Origin: Cladophialophora immunda
Lineage: Eukaryota > Ascomycota > Eurotiomycetes > Chaetothyriales > Herpotrichiellaceae
DNA: 64,000 bases
Assembly: GCF_000835495.1 (NCBI RefSeq)
Contig: NW_015622543.1
Span: 1,782,239 to 1,846,238, forward strand
Direction: 5' to 3'
Every line of letters starts with the position of its first letter. Position 1 is the first letter of the stretch. Below the pieces are notes generated by a model. The model ran no database searches. It was not told the origin of the DNA and was given only the letters and a program-made list of their open reading frames with translations. A program made the translations under genes and the position numbers. Below, one piece after another: positions 44,127 through 55,405 of the stretch.

Positions 44127-46741
44127 TTACAAGAACAGTCCGCTCACCGCAACAGCGGCACAGATCACCACGCTCAACACGGTGCCCGGGAGTTGGCTCT
44201 GAGGAGCCGCGGCGCCCGTGAAGGGCGTCACATTGATGGGGGCGACCGGAGTGGAGGACGCCGAGGCACCAGACGAAGGAGACGGTGCGAGCCATCCGCT
44301 GTTACTTCCTGCTGAGGTCGATGCCGCCGCAACGGAGGTAAGGGTTCCAGCCGGCTGCGAGTTGGTCCAGGATGGGGAGGCGGAAGCAGCAGCGACTGAA
44401 GTCTCAGCCGTGCCGGACGGGTGCAAGGACGCTGCGGCAGCTCCAGTGGGCCGGACGGGCACGACAGTCTGAGTCATGACATCGGTGGCCGTGGGGACGG
44501 GGACTGTCAAAGTCACCGTCGTCAGAGTCGGAGCGCACACGGAGCAGACGGTCACAGTGGTGTGGAATCCCCGCGGGCATCCATTGGCTTGAGTAGGCCA
44601 TACGAACGGCCCAGTCGTCGTGGCTGCTGCCACCGGAACCGAGGTGGTCCAGTGGAACGGATGCTTGGTGAAGCCATTGGGCCCGATGTCAGTGTATTCG
44701 GTAGTCCACACGGTAACTGTGTACTCGCCAGCTGCGCTAGAGGTTGTGCTGGTCGTTGGCGCCCAGTCTTCCCAGTTTCCAGGATCGTTTGTGGTCGAGG
44801 CTTTTGTCGTCACACCAGCAACGGGGCTACTAGAGGTGGAAGTCCAGTCTCCCCACTGCCAGCCACTCGTATAGGCTGCAGATGAGCTAGAGGTCGTTGC
44901 AGGGCTGACATAGAGCGAGGAAGTGGTCGAGGAGCTGTGGCCGAATGGATGGCTATACGAACTGGTGGTTCCAGCCGGTGGTGTTGCACTTGAGCTGCTC
45001 GATGTCGTTCCGCCAACGGGGCCAAGAGGAATGCTAGAAGTTGTCGTGGTGCTGCTCGACGAGGTCGTTCCGCCAATAGGGCCAAGAGGGAGGCTAGTAG
45101 TCGTCGTGGTGCTGCTCGACGAGGTCGTCCCGCCAATAGGTCCAAGAGGGATGCTTGAAGTCGTTGTGATGCTGCTCGACGTAGTCGTTCCACCAATGGG
45201 GCCAAGAGGGTGGCTGTAAGTGGTCGTGGTCGTGGTCGTAGTCGTGGATTCAGAGCTTGTCGTTGGAAGAGGAGCTTCTGAAGTGGTGCTTGACGTAGTC
45301 GGAGACGAGGTCGAGGGCGAGCTCGAAGTAGGAGCAGCCGGTGTGGTAGTCGGTGGAGGCGGAGTCGTTGTTGTGGTCGTTGTAGTTGTAGTGGTTGTAG
45401 TGGTTGTGGTAGGTGTTGTGGTAGGAATTGGCGAGCTCGTGGTTGTTGTCGTCGTCGTTGTGGTCGTTGTGGTGGTAGTTGTAGTGGTTGTGGTAGTTGT
45501 CGAGCTCGTGGTTGTTGTTGTGGTTGTTGTCGATGAGGTGGTAGTCGTCGTCGGCGGCGCGCAAGAGAGCTCTCCAAAGATGTCCTTGATGTTGGCAGCG
45601 TAGCTCTTACCGTTGAGCTGGTTGTTGTCCGAGTAGGTGGCCTCCCAGATCATCACACCTCCGAAGAGGGATTGATAGGTGCTTGAGCAGGCATATTCCT
45701 CAATCAGAGCCTGCGCTTGGTCCAGGTCGAGGTAGTGGTTGGGGTTAGCGGCCGTCTTTGACGCCGGCAGACCCAAGAACATCTTGATGTTCTGGTTCAT
45801 TGAGTTGTCTTTGAGCCACTGCGCCCAGCCAAAGGTGATGTCGGTGGCGGTGTTGAGAGAACCCGAGCTGAACAACGACGCTGCTGAGCATTGATCGGTG
45901 TTGTAGTATTGGACGAACCTGGTTTGTGTTAGCACTGCATCACTGTTCGGGGGTTGAGCGGAGGAGGTCCGTACACATAGTCAATCACTGAATTCTTGAT
46001 CGCGTCGTCAAGGTGAGCATCTGGTACCACACACTGTGGTGCGGACGAGATATAGAAGGTCTTGGAGCTTTGCGTTGCGAACTTGACTCGCAGCTCATTG
46101 ACCAGGTCGGCGTAGCCGAAATCACCTCCCGACTCGATATCCAAGTCGAAGCCGTCCACAACGGTATTCAGGCCAAACGGTCGGGGATATTGCACCAAGG
46201 TAGGATCCTGAAGAGGGCCGAATGAACCCCAGAGGAAGTCGGCAAAGGCTTTGGCGGAGTCCGATGAGGCGATGAAGTTCCCAGAAGCTTCACCCCCAAT
46301 CGAGGCAAAGATCTTTTTGCCTATAGCCTGGCAGACAGCAATATCCTCTGCAATCTGGTCGCATGTCGTGTAGACATTGGTTTGGGTCCCGTCGGGCGCC
46401 TTCCAGGTGACAGAGCCGCAAGCATTGCCATAATTTGTTCCCGGGCCGCCAGTTTGATCCGGGAAGACATTGACGAAACCAATGGGAATGATGTCCATGG
46501 TAGTATCCGCGCAGAAGTCGGCCAAGCGTTTCTGGTTGGGTCCTTGTCCCTGTACACAATCAGCACCGAAGCAGAATAATACCCCCTTTCATATTCTTCT
46601 CACCCAGTAGACAGCCAGGCTTGGTTGAGAGAAGGCCCTCTTCACGGCAGTAGAGCGACCTCCGAAAATGGGTGATGCCATTGTAGTCGACATGAACGCC
46701 GCCGTGGCCAGCAAGCTGGCGGCGAACATGTTGGAATGCAT
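44127..46741 (-). CDS. GH18 class III chitinase with Ser/Thr stalk and GPI-anchor signal
   Basis: Three exons (46741-46604, 46549-45975, 45918-44127) encode 834 residues. The first 22 or so residues form a signal peptide. The GH18 barrel (to about residue 330) starts SLAVYWGQGPNQKRL, with the first intron after W46. It has KIFASIGGEASG and the catalytic DGFDLDIE at 178-185, whose last Glu is the acid/base. Barrel ends include GGVMIWEATYSDNN. A long Thr/Ser-rich stalk follows, with four 20-residue repeats, and the C-terminus is a hydrophobic tail (TVLSVVICAAVAVSGLFL) without charge after it, as in GPI signals. It should sit on the plasma membrane or wall and cut chitin during growth or cell separation. 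The second intron uses the donor GTACGG; the alternative one base pair set upstream would break the frame. Confidence 0.92.
45001..45240 (-). repeat. 60-bp minisatellite, four units, in chitinase stalk
   Basis: Four head-to-tail units of exactly 60 bases (starting at 45001, 45061, 45121 and 45181) encode 20-residue repeats around the core PLGPIGGTTSSSSTTTT. Units differ by a few bases each. The last unit decays into the flanking Thr-coding tract. Confidence 0.92.
45340..45550 (-). repeat. Low-complexity threonine-coding triplet tract
   Basis: On the minus strand this is nearly all ACN codons giving long threonine runs with occasional Ser, Pro or Ala. The codons vary, so protein-level selection is more likely than simple slippage. 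On the plus strand it reads as a spurious polyvaline frame. Confidence 0.85.
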
Positions 46742-49114
46742 GGTGTAGGCGTTATACCTGCAGTAGGAGAAAAAGAGCGAATTTGGAAAAGGAAAGGCAA
46801 AAAATCACGCAGCGAAGGAGTGTATGGGCTGAAGAGGCCCGCAAAGGAAGGACTGGACGCAAGCAAAAGCCTGCAAAACGCAAAGATCAACACCGTAATG
46901 AATGGAAGCGTAGAGGAGAGAGAGAGAAGAGGAAAATCAATAAATCGCAAAGTCAAAATGCGACCCATATGTATGTACGAGGTCCCAGACGAAGCGGCTG
47001 TACCATTCCCTCTGCGACGAGGCGCCCTTGGAAGGGATGCCCAAAGGTCTCTCCACCCATCAACCTGGAACACCCTTACCGTTGGGTCTATACCGAAATT
47101 GGGCTGACGGCTATACTACGGTAGAAGAGGCCTCGGTGCCATTATGGAGCCGGAAACGATCGAAGCGCTTTTGTGGTGACATTCCTGAAGGATGAAGCAG
47201 GTTCGAATGGCAGCCCTATGCATGATCGAGGGGAAATCAGGAGGATGATGTTGCATTCGGGTGGCTTGAGGAGGAAGGGGGCGCGAGTTTGAGGGCAGCA
47301 GCGCTTCACGATCGGATGGCGTAAGCGGCGAAAGCCTCGCAGATGATGGCGCTGAGAAAGCGACTTTTGCAGACGGGTGTTTGTGGGATGGACTTCAAAT
47401 CTCCTGGCCAGGCTTTTGATGTTGAAGTGGAACGCGAGGTAGTGACTAGCCTGGAATGCGATTGGCCAGGAGCGCGACTCCACGTGCCAAGGTTCGCGCC
47501 AGGAGTGATGATGTTTCCCAATGCGGACTAGGCTGTCCCCTTCAGGGGCAACCGGCAAAATGGACAGCGACCATTTGGGTCCATATCCCCTGTAACATGT
47601 CCAGACTCTGAGCCTCAGACACTACCGTCCGATCACCATCTCGGTCTCCCGGAGCACAGGAGATCTGTGGCTGCACTTTGCCCTACAGCCACAGTTGCGC
47701 CATGTACGGAGGACAGAGCCCAGCATCTAGAGCCCGCAGACAGCTGCCATCGTGCCCTTTTAAGCACCGGATCTCTGTACAGCTTCGACCTGGTCACAAG
47801 ATCGTCAAGCCCACAAGTGCCAACGAAACTAAAGCAAACAATGAAATTGTGTCCCCAAGTCTTGGCATTGCGAGCACGATCTAAAATTGGCTCCCCAGGA
47901 AGAGTGACGAGGAGCAGGCACCAGAATAAAATTGCCCTTCGGACTCGGAAGTCATTCCCTGGGCATATCGAAGACTCACATGTTTCTTTGGGGCCGAGTC
48001 AAGCGAGATCATTAGTAAGATGTCAGATATCACTACCTCGTCCTGTCTCGCGCGAATACGCACTGACAATCCTTTTACAAGATCATCATGTAACGTCCAG
48101 TCGTCCCTCAGGTCGTGTCATCCACTGGCGGTTCATTTATATACTGAACGGCGAAGAGCGACGTTGCTAGAGCAGTTGGATTTCTGTTTGGTGGAAATTG
48201 AAGTGGCGATCCTTCAACCTAGTAACAGTCACCGTGAACGACCTGTATAAATCTACTTGGGTCACACTGACGGGATGGTGGACAACCGGCAAAGATTGCG
48301 CTACACTCGTAACCGGGTCCTGATCCCACCAGAACGTCACAAAATGTCCATCAAGTCCTCCATCTTGTCTAATTTGAGGAGATGTAGTCGCGGATCGGAG
48401 GTGGAGCTGTTGATCACCACGATCAAATGACTGACAGGAACAGATCCTCTGATCAACATAACGTGGGCGTCGATCCGACCAGCACCTGTGACTAATCGTG
48501 TTTGAAAACAGAGAGTCCACAGCTGTTACCCATACAACGCTCCGCCATGCTTCTCTTTCTACAAGTACTTAATGTCGCCTCGTAGAGAGGATGGGCCCTG
48601 TTATGGAAGTTCGTCTTCCTCATGCGAGACAGTGTTCCTGTTGGAGAGGTACTCATTGGTTATTCACCATAGGACGATGCGTACTCTGAGCCTCGCACTC
48701 CTTCCTACATCCTGTGGGTCTACTTGGACTCCATTTGGGCCCTCAGAGATGTGGTACCTGGCCAACATGTCACCTTTCCGTCGCTCAGGTCGTCGTCAGA
48801 GAACCAAATGATCAAGTGAGCCAATCGTGGCGCACGAGTAACATGCAGTAGGAAACCATCAAATTAACAATCAAGAGCAGTCAGTGTCCCGGGTGACGAT
48901 GTCAGATCTTTCAATATGCTTGCTTTTGGCTTGAACTTTGAATTGCCGTTTCTGTGGAAACGATGATGTATGTACGAGTATATGTACAAAGTGCAGATCA
49001 GGCAAAGTGAGTTTTGAGCCGTCCTCCAAATCACTGTACACCTTGATCAAATGTTAGGTGTCAAGAGCCAGGGCCGAGCAATCCAACACGAGCTGACGGA
49101 CCAAGGATTCTTCT
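46742..49114. other. Gene-poor region
   Basis: About 2.4 kb without a supportable gene. It includes the chitinase promoter and the 3' flank of the amino acid permease gene. Frames at 47142-47558 (minus) and 47667-48170 (plus) are open but show no domain. A non-coding RNA or decayed sequence is possible. Confidence 0.4.
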
Positions 49115-50786
49115 TCAAGAAGACTCCGAGCTGGCAGTCTGCTTCTCCGGAAGGACAGTCTCATGAGCGACCTCCTCACTGCTAGTCTCGCTGCTCACCT
49201 CCTTGATAGGGCCGGTAAACTTCTTGCGAGCTCGCAGGACGTAATTGGCAGTAGCACAAATCATGACGAATCCGAATACGGGAGAGGCGTAATTCATGTT
49301 CGGTCCTGTGACTGGAAGATAAGGCGGGAACGGCAAGAAGATGATGAGGAAAATGCAGAATGCGACCGCAAGGACGTTGACCAGAAGACCGAACTTGCCC
49401 AAGGTCCAAGGTCCGAAATTGATAGGATTGGAGACGTTGTATCGCCGGATAGCAAACATGACGGTCGGGATCGCATAGGAGAAGTAAAAGCCCAGTGTTG
49501 TCAGAGAGATCAGGGCATTGAAAGCGGTGGTCGACCCGATGTTGATAAGGGAGAGCAGGGATACGGAGACGAAAATCGCGAGGACGGCATTCGTTGGACA
49601 TTTGTTCCAAGGAGTGATGTGTGAGAAGAAGCCGGAGAACGGAAGACCATGGTCTCTCGCAAATGCCCAGATAAGGCGGGAGACTGATGCTGTGCACCCA
49701 AAGAGGTTCATGGTGAAAACAATAATGACTCCGGTCATCATCGCGGTCGCCGCCTTCTGATTGTTGGTGGCTTGCAGAAAAACCGCGATTATAGGGTACC
49801 CGGTAGGGGTCGCAAAAACCGCATCTGTATCAGTGATGGCGTAAAGAATGGTGATGATGTATGCAAAGCCAGCCAATCCGTTGATTGTGACTGACCAAAT
49901 CATCGCGCGAGGAATGTTGAGAGGCGCATTGTACGCTTCCTCGCTCATGTGGACGACCGCATCCACACCCGCAAGTGCGAAGGCCGGTGTGAGGAACCCA
50001 ATACAAAAGCTGACACCATCACTGCTCCAGCCGCCGGCGTTGATGAATGTGCCCCAGACGTCCTTGTCGCTGGCCTTCGTGCTAGTGGCGAGAATGGCGA
50101 TAAAGACGATGAAGAAGAATAGCACGTGAAGAAAACCTCCCAAGGTCTCCCAGAGCGGCAGAAATTTCTTGCCGTAAGTGTTTCCCAGAGCGGCAATTCC
50201 AGCAAACCCAATCATCATAAGTGTTGCGTGCCACCGTTTCGCTTCGTAGCCGGAATAGTTGAGGATTGCAACTCCTTGAATCATGGTCGCGATCAAGTAA
50301 CAGACGGATGCCACAGCTGCGACCCATCCAGTGATGGTAACCCAGCCTTGCACGTAGCTGATGATTGCTCGCCATCTGGCAGGCGAATGCTCAGCACTCC
50401 AGTGATACTGGGCTCCGGCAATTGGCGAGCTAGATCACTAGTCAGACAGTTTTCTTCCAGAGTGAGCAATCCGAAGCCATACATAGACGCCATCTCAGCA
50501 AAGGAGCCTGCGATGCATAGAGTTCCCAGCACCGACACGATAAACCCGTATACAACAGAGGCAGGACCACCATTGCTGTAAGCACCAGCAAATAGAGCGC
50601 TCGTGGCTTCCCACGTACACAGGGTGCACGCAGACATACCCAGCAACGCCCAAAAGTTCCATTCCCGCTACAGCAAGAAGTCAGCGACAGGCAAAAAGGC
50701 ATATTTTGTGGTGTCCACCCCACCTTCAACACCTGCTTCTTTCCTGCTGCCTCCAAAGCAGCGGCATCTGAAGCGAACACGGTCAT
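49115..50786 (-). CDS. Amino acid/GABA-type permease (APC superfamily)
   Basis: Three exons (50786-50724, 50667-50483, 50429-49115) encode 520 residues, the normal size for this family with about 12 membrane helices. The start MTVFASDAAALEAAGKKQVLK joined to REWNFWALLGMSACTLCTWE is the standard cytosolic lead and first helix. The exon 2-3 junction restores AEMASISPIAGAQYHWSAE, a hallmark of fungal GABA/choline-type permeases of the amino acid-choline transporter group. Later marks are GFLTPAFALAGVDAVVHMSEE and CPTNAVLAIFVSVSLLSLINIGS. It imports amino acids, GABA, choline or a related amine across the plasma membrane with protons; the substrate cannot be fixed. Donors are GTGGGG and GTATGG, acceptors both TAG. 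The C-tail is Ser/Glu-rich. Confidence 0.9.
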
Positions 50787-52795
50787 TTGGACGATAACTC
50801 GCGACTATGGAAGGGAAAAACGTGCAGAAAATAAGTGAAACAGACGCGAAATGAAAGAAACGCTTGCGAAGGAGGAAAATGAAAGCCCTTGGGCGCGGGT
50901 GTCGCGGTACTTGAGTCTTCCTTGTTCTCCTATCGGGAGCATGCAGTGGCTTTTGCACATGGTGCTTCGTAGCGAAACGAGTATTTGTTTTCGTACGCTA
51001 GCTTGGCGAGGCAGGCGCGAGAGATGTGAAAGAGCCAGGGCACGAAGTTAGCCTGATTTCCTTTCCCATGTCGTCTGTGCTGGCAAACGGGCACATGCGT
51101 GACTTTGCAGGAGTTCACGCATGATGGACCCATGTTTAGCATGGGGTTCTCCACAGAGTTCGGAGCAATAGCAGCAAGAGACAAGTCAGGCCTGCACAGG
51201 CCTGCACCTCGAAATCCTGTCCGACGGTCTGTCTTGGAGGTTGGTGGATGTCAAATGACGAGCTTAGGCCCAACAGACCTACTCTACGAGCCGAAGAATG
51301 ACACCGCAAGCTGACACGAGAGATGCGAGACTGACCAGGGAAAAGACATTATCTCGAGGCTGTCCAGGGGGAAGTCCTCGGCCAATGTGGTGCATAAGGT
51401 GAGTCGCGGATCAGCGCGGCGCATTGCCGGTAGGTAGTAGTCCCTGCTGCCAAAGCGCCACTATCAACGGAAGCGGCCCATGCTGGGGAACGACGTTTCC
51501 GGGTGATTTCAAGCCTTACGGGGGGTCGTGCCCGTGTTAGTCGCTTGAGCTTATCTGAGGGTAAGTGAGCCCCCTGCGATGAACCTCCTCGAGAAGATAC
51601 CGGTAGAGTACCGATCAAGGAGCGAAGATTGTGAACACTAGGGTTTCGACAGAGGCAACTTGTCAATATTGATTGCATGAGCATCGGAGACTGCAGCATT
51701 GTCGATGGCGTGCAGGCTTGCTGGTGTGAAGACATGCAGGTTTTAGTCGGTAGCTCGTATGTTAACCGTTGGTTGCTTTATCCAGGAACCAGGGTTTGAA
51801 GTCCAGGGTGGGATGAGAACGCATCAACTCCTCAACCCTCCTTCCTGGCTCACTAAGCTAAGAGAGTGCATGCAGCGGGCCTAACACACAACCTAGCGGC
51901 CAGACGAGGAACGATCACCGTCAGTGCTGCATGAGTATCAGTTCGTTGCAGCGCATTTCCAATGAAATGTCCCACCTGAAATGCGTCGGGGCAGAGAAGC
52001 GAGGGCAGCTAGACGAACATCCCTCCCTTGTTCTGCGGGAGATTCTCACCGCTTTTGCAGTTTTCTAGACTCGAAAGGCTTCCCTTCGCCTGCTCGCGGC
52101 CCATGGGAGCAACGTGGCAAAGGAACAAAGCGAATGCGCCTGGAGACCAGCCCGCTCCGAACCCAAAAGAGTCTTGCCGAGCCCAGGGTCAAAAGGTGAT
52201 ATTTGGGCGAGAAACATTGGCTTGAACGAAAAGGGTCACAAGTAAGATGACCAGGGGCTTGTCACGTCGCCACAAAACACATTATCTGGGTAAAGGGGAC
52301 TTAGTTACCGGCTAGAAAATCCCAATCACAACCTCGTGATGAAACCCTGTGCTTGCACCTAGCCACGGACATGGAATGCCAACGACCTGGCTCGCTGGGT
52401 ACTAAGATATGTCGATCTTCTCACCTTTTGGTAGGTGGCTGGCATTACTGGCTTGCTGGAGACCGCACGAGTATCGATTCCTCCATGCTTGCATCGACTT
52501 GAACGTCGAGAACGTAAAGATATGGATCATAAAGAAACAGACATGTAGCCCTCTGGTTAGAAGTCAATGGCAGAGGAGGATAGTGTGCGAACAGGAGCGA
52601 CACCGGAATGGAAAAACTGTGGCTCCGAATCGCAGGAAAATCACCGCCCTGAGTCTTCACCGCCTACGCTTTTTGACATGGCAGAATATCCCAAAATTTT
52701 GTGGCTGCGGTGAACTTCCCAGACTTGAAAATGAAAGCCTTGACCGCGACAATATTCAACTGTATCTTCCCAATTCTACAGTGGAGGTTTACAAC
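50787..52795. promoter_or_regulatory. Long divergent intergenic region
   Basis: About 2 kb separate the start codons of the permease (minus) and the NAP-family gene (plus). No gene is supported. A frame upstream of and continuous with the NAP start (from 52409) is open but unlike the family. Confidence 0.4.
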
Positions 52796-53718
52796 ATGGC
52801 GCCACCTCTACACGATCTCGCCGAAATTTTCAATGACCTCGGAGATCTAGAGCAAGGCTTTGCTCGGATTGAGCTGGATTCATGTAAGAAGCCACTCCGA
52901 TCGAGCCCATCCCGCTCGCTGACTTTGACCGAGTGCGAAGAAAAGAATTCCTCTCACGGCCTCTCTATTCAAAGAGAAAAGCCCTATTTGAGCGAATCCC
53001 AGATTTCTGGCCAACCGTGTTTCGTTCAGGACCTGAGCAGATCCGACAATTCTTCTCTCCAGACGACCTTCCGCTTCTTGCCTCCATCGATGCTTTCTCC
53101 GTCGACCGGTATCAGATTCAGTCGGAATCCGAAGGGGATCCTCGCAGTATTCGATTCACCTTCCACTTTGCTCCCAATGAGTTCATAGAGGACACCACCT
53201 TGATCAAGGAATTCGAATATCGTAACACCGGAAATGGATCTGGTGACCTCATCTCGAAGCCGGTTCCGATCAAATGGAAAGGAAAGAAGAAGGATCCAAC
53301 TCGCGGTCTTCTCGATGCCGCCGTTGATCTTTACAATGCAGAGGAGGCGCTAAAGCTCAAGAACGGAGACAAGGTGATTGATGTCGTGGACCGGGAGGCA
53401 CTGTGGCAGCATGAGAAGCTCCGGGAAAAGTTGGTCCAGCTTGAGGAGGAAGAAGACGACGTTCACGGCCCAAGTTTCTTTTCTTGGTTTGGTTTCAGGG
53501 GCGTGGTCGATGCCGAGAAATTAAAAAGATTGGCTGAAAAGGGACTAGATGAGTCCACGGATGAGGAGGATGAAAGCGAAGATGATGAGATTGAAGGCAT
53601 GTTGGATGTTGAGATCTTCCCAGGCGGCGACGAGATAGCCGCCGCCCTGGCAGAGGATCTCTGGCCTGATGCCATGGACTATTTCCTGTCGGCTGCCCAA
53701 GAAGGCGAGTTCGATGAT

Positions 53719-53749
<31 letters not shown>

Positions 53750-53847
53750 ATGAGGATGATGACGATGGTGACGATGACGACGCTCCGGAATTGGTGGAGG
53801 CAGAGGAGGATGACCACAGACCGCACAAGAAGCCGCGCAATGGTTGA
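52796..53847 (+). CDS. NAP-family histone chaperone (SET/Vps75-like)
   Basis: Two exons (52796-52883 and 52934-53847) encode 333 residues. The start MAPPLHDLAEIFNDLGDLEQ enters a long dimerisation helix that crosses the intron (ELDSLRRKEFLSRPLYSKRKALFERIPDFWPTVF), the typical NAP/SET lead into IPxFW. The earmuff domain follows (FSPDDLPLLASIDAFSVDRYQI, RFTFHFAPNEFIEDTTLIKEF, WFGFRGV). The C-terminus is extremely acidic with a long Asp run and ends in basic KKPRNG. These proteins hold H3-H4 or H2A-H2B in the nucleus and can partner histone acetyltransferases such as Rtt109. The sequence is nearer to SET/Vps75 than to Nap1, which is longer. The intron is 50 bases with GTAAGA and a CTGAC branch site. 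The upstream in-frame extension is judged untranslated. Confidence 0.85.
53713..53790 (+). repeat. Aspartate-coding GAT/GAC tract
   Basis: About 25 GAY codons with few interruptions encode the acidic tail of the NAP-family protein. Mixed GAT and GAC suggest protein-level constraint, although slippage could also change its length. Confidence 0.85.
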
Positions 53848-54128
53848 AATGTTAGTCCCGGTCGTCTGGATATGGCTGGGATATCGTCGTCCACAGAAGA
53901 AGCTTGTTAAGAGGCTTCTGCTTCTCTTCGGGTTTCCACGGATGGGCTCAGCGGCTTCCCTCAAACGCCGTCTGTTTGGTCGGGGTCTGGTCGGGGTCGT
54001 CTTCAGGCGTTCAGGATTCCTGATTTCCCTCCAACGCTGTGGTCCTTAGCAAGAACCAACCGCGTAGCATTCAGGTATGCTCATCGGTTCTGGAGATGTC
54101 CAACCGAAAGTTAGGGCCGCCTTTGCTC

Positions 54129-54926
54129 TCAAATGACAATTACTAGAATCAACAATATCACCAAAACCACAATCAGAACGCCAATGCAGCAACTGCTCAC
54201 GCTATCTTCATTCCGTCTAATCACCTCGCCCACTTTCTTCACTCCGACGCTCAACTTCCCACCCACCCGGTCTGCCAGCGTGTCCACCTCGTCTAGCAAG
54301 GCACCTTGTTCCTCTAGCTCGCGGCCCATGTCTTCTGCCTGGCCACGCAAGACGCCGACACTTTGGAAAACGCCGTCAAGTTGTTCGTCTTGTTCGCGCA
54401 TCATCATCTCTTGCTGCTGAGTCTCGAAGGCCCCGTAGGGGTCGTCGTCGTCTTCGTCATCGTGATCATCTTCAAAGGACGAGGGATTTGGTAGTCTCCC
54501 GTTAGGTCCTCTTGTGGTGCTGCTGCCTCCGCCGGGCGCAGTAGTGGTCGATGTAGGGTATACTCCTCCGGCGACGTGTGTATCTGTAGTGACGCCTTCC
54601 AATTCCCTCCTCATCCCATCCACCTCGTCAGCCACATCTTGCACAAACTGCCTCCTTCGTTGTACCTCCGCGACATCTAGGCCGAAGCGGTACGGATCAG
54701 ACTCCACGGCCTTGACGCTGTCCAACAGATCCGCGAGATCTGCTGTTAGTGTTTCGAGGTTGGAACGCAGCTCTGAGCGCGACTGCTGCAATTCTGGAGA
54801 GGTGGCAGACGTCGACAGCGTACGGATGCGGAGGTAGCTGGAGAATAGGTGCCGTGTACTTTGGAGCGTGGACTGCACGTCGGTCTGCACTTCAAGGAAG
54901 GGGTCGGAGGAAGGAGGGTTCGCCAT
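54129..54926 (-). CDS. tlg1: t-SNARE of the late Golgi, syntaxin-6/Tlg1 type
   Basis: Single-exon gene of 265 residues, similar to Tlg1/syntaxin 6 in size. The N-terminal three-helix region (PFLEVQTDVQSTLQSTRHLF..., DLADLLDSVKAVESDPYRFGLD, RRRQFVQDVADEVDGM) is the syntaxin-6 N-terminal domain. An acidic linker follows, then the SNARE motif (about 176-240) with the central Gln in LRGQAEDMGRELEEQ, making it a Qc-SNARE. A C-terminal membrane anchor (SSCCIGVLIVVLVILLILVIVI) completes it, with two cysteines that could be palmitoylated. It acts in retrograde fusion of endosome-derived vesicles with the trans-Golgi. The gene is convergent with the NAP-family gene, about 280 bases apart. Confidence 0.88.
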   Translation of the reverse strand: MANPPSSDPFLEVQTDVQSTLQSTRHLFSSYLRIRTLSTSATSPELQQSRSELRSNLETLTADLADLLDSVKAVESDPYRFGLDVAEVQRRRQFVQDVADEVDGMRRELEGVTTDTHVAGGVYPTSTTTAPGGGSSTTRGPNGRLPNPSSFEDDHDDEDDDDPYGAFETQQQEMMMREQDEQLDGVFQSVGVLRGQAEDMGRELEEQGALLDEVDTLADRVGGKLSVGVKKVGEVIRRNEDSVSSCCIGVLIVVLVILLILVIVI

Positions 54927-55405
54927 TTTGAGAAGCCGGCCTGGGGTTCGAGGGTAAATGAGAGTGGGCGCAAACGCGCCTATATCAAGGATTTATTGTC
55001 CGGTCATTATAGGGATTAAAACGAATTGACAACAGTCGTGCCCGAGGCCTCGAGATGACGGGTTGAAGTGTCTTGAATGGTATTGGCGGAAACGGGGCCG
55101 AGGCCGCTCTTTTGTACGAAGTATAGTTCTCCACGACAAACGGAAGATTATTCTTGAACCACCTCTACTCTCGCACGCCTCGAAACAGCAAAGGATTCTA
55201 GGCTAGGAAATACAGTCGTGTATTGAGATGCAATAATAGTACATGATTCGATTATTTTGTGTAAATGCGCAGCATGGAGCCGGCGAAGCTCGGTAAGTCC
55301 GTCATAATGAACATCACTCCATCTTATGAGCCTCAGAACTGGTCCCGTTGCTGGTATACCATGTGCTTAGTCTGTAGCACTCTTGCCAGAGACTGTCGTC
55401 TGTCC
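54927..55405. other. Intergenic region
   Basis: About 480 bases between two minus-strand genes, with the tlg1 promoter. Nothing else is recognised. Confidence 0.5.

Noticed and set aside
45220..45603. Polyvaline plus-strand frame
   Set aside because: Reverse complement of the threonine-coding tract of the chitinase stalk.
52409..52795. N-terminal extension of the NAP-family protein
   Set aside because: The extension is Cys/Arg-rich and unlike the family; the ATG at 52796 gives the expected N-terminal helix.
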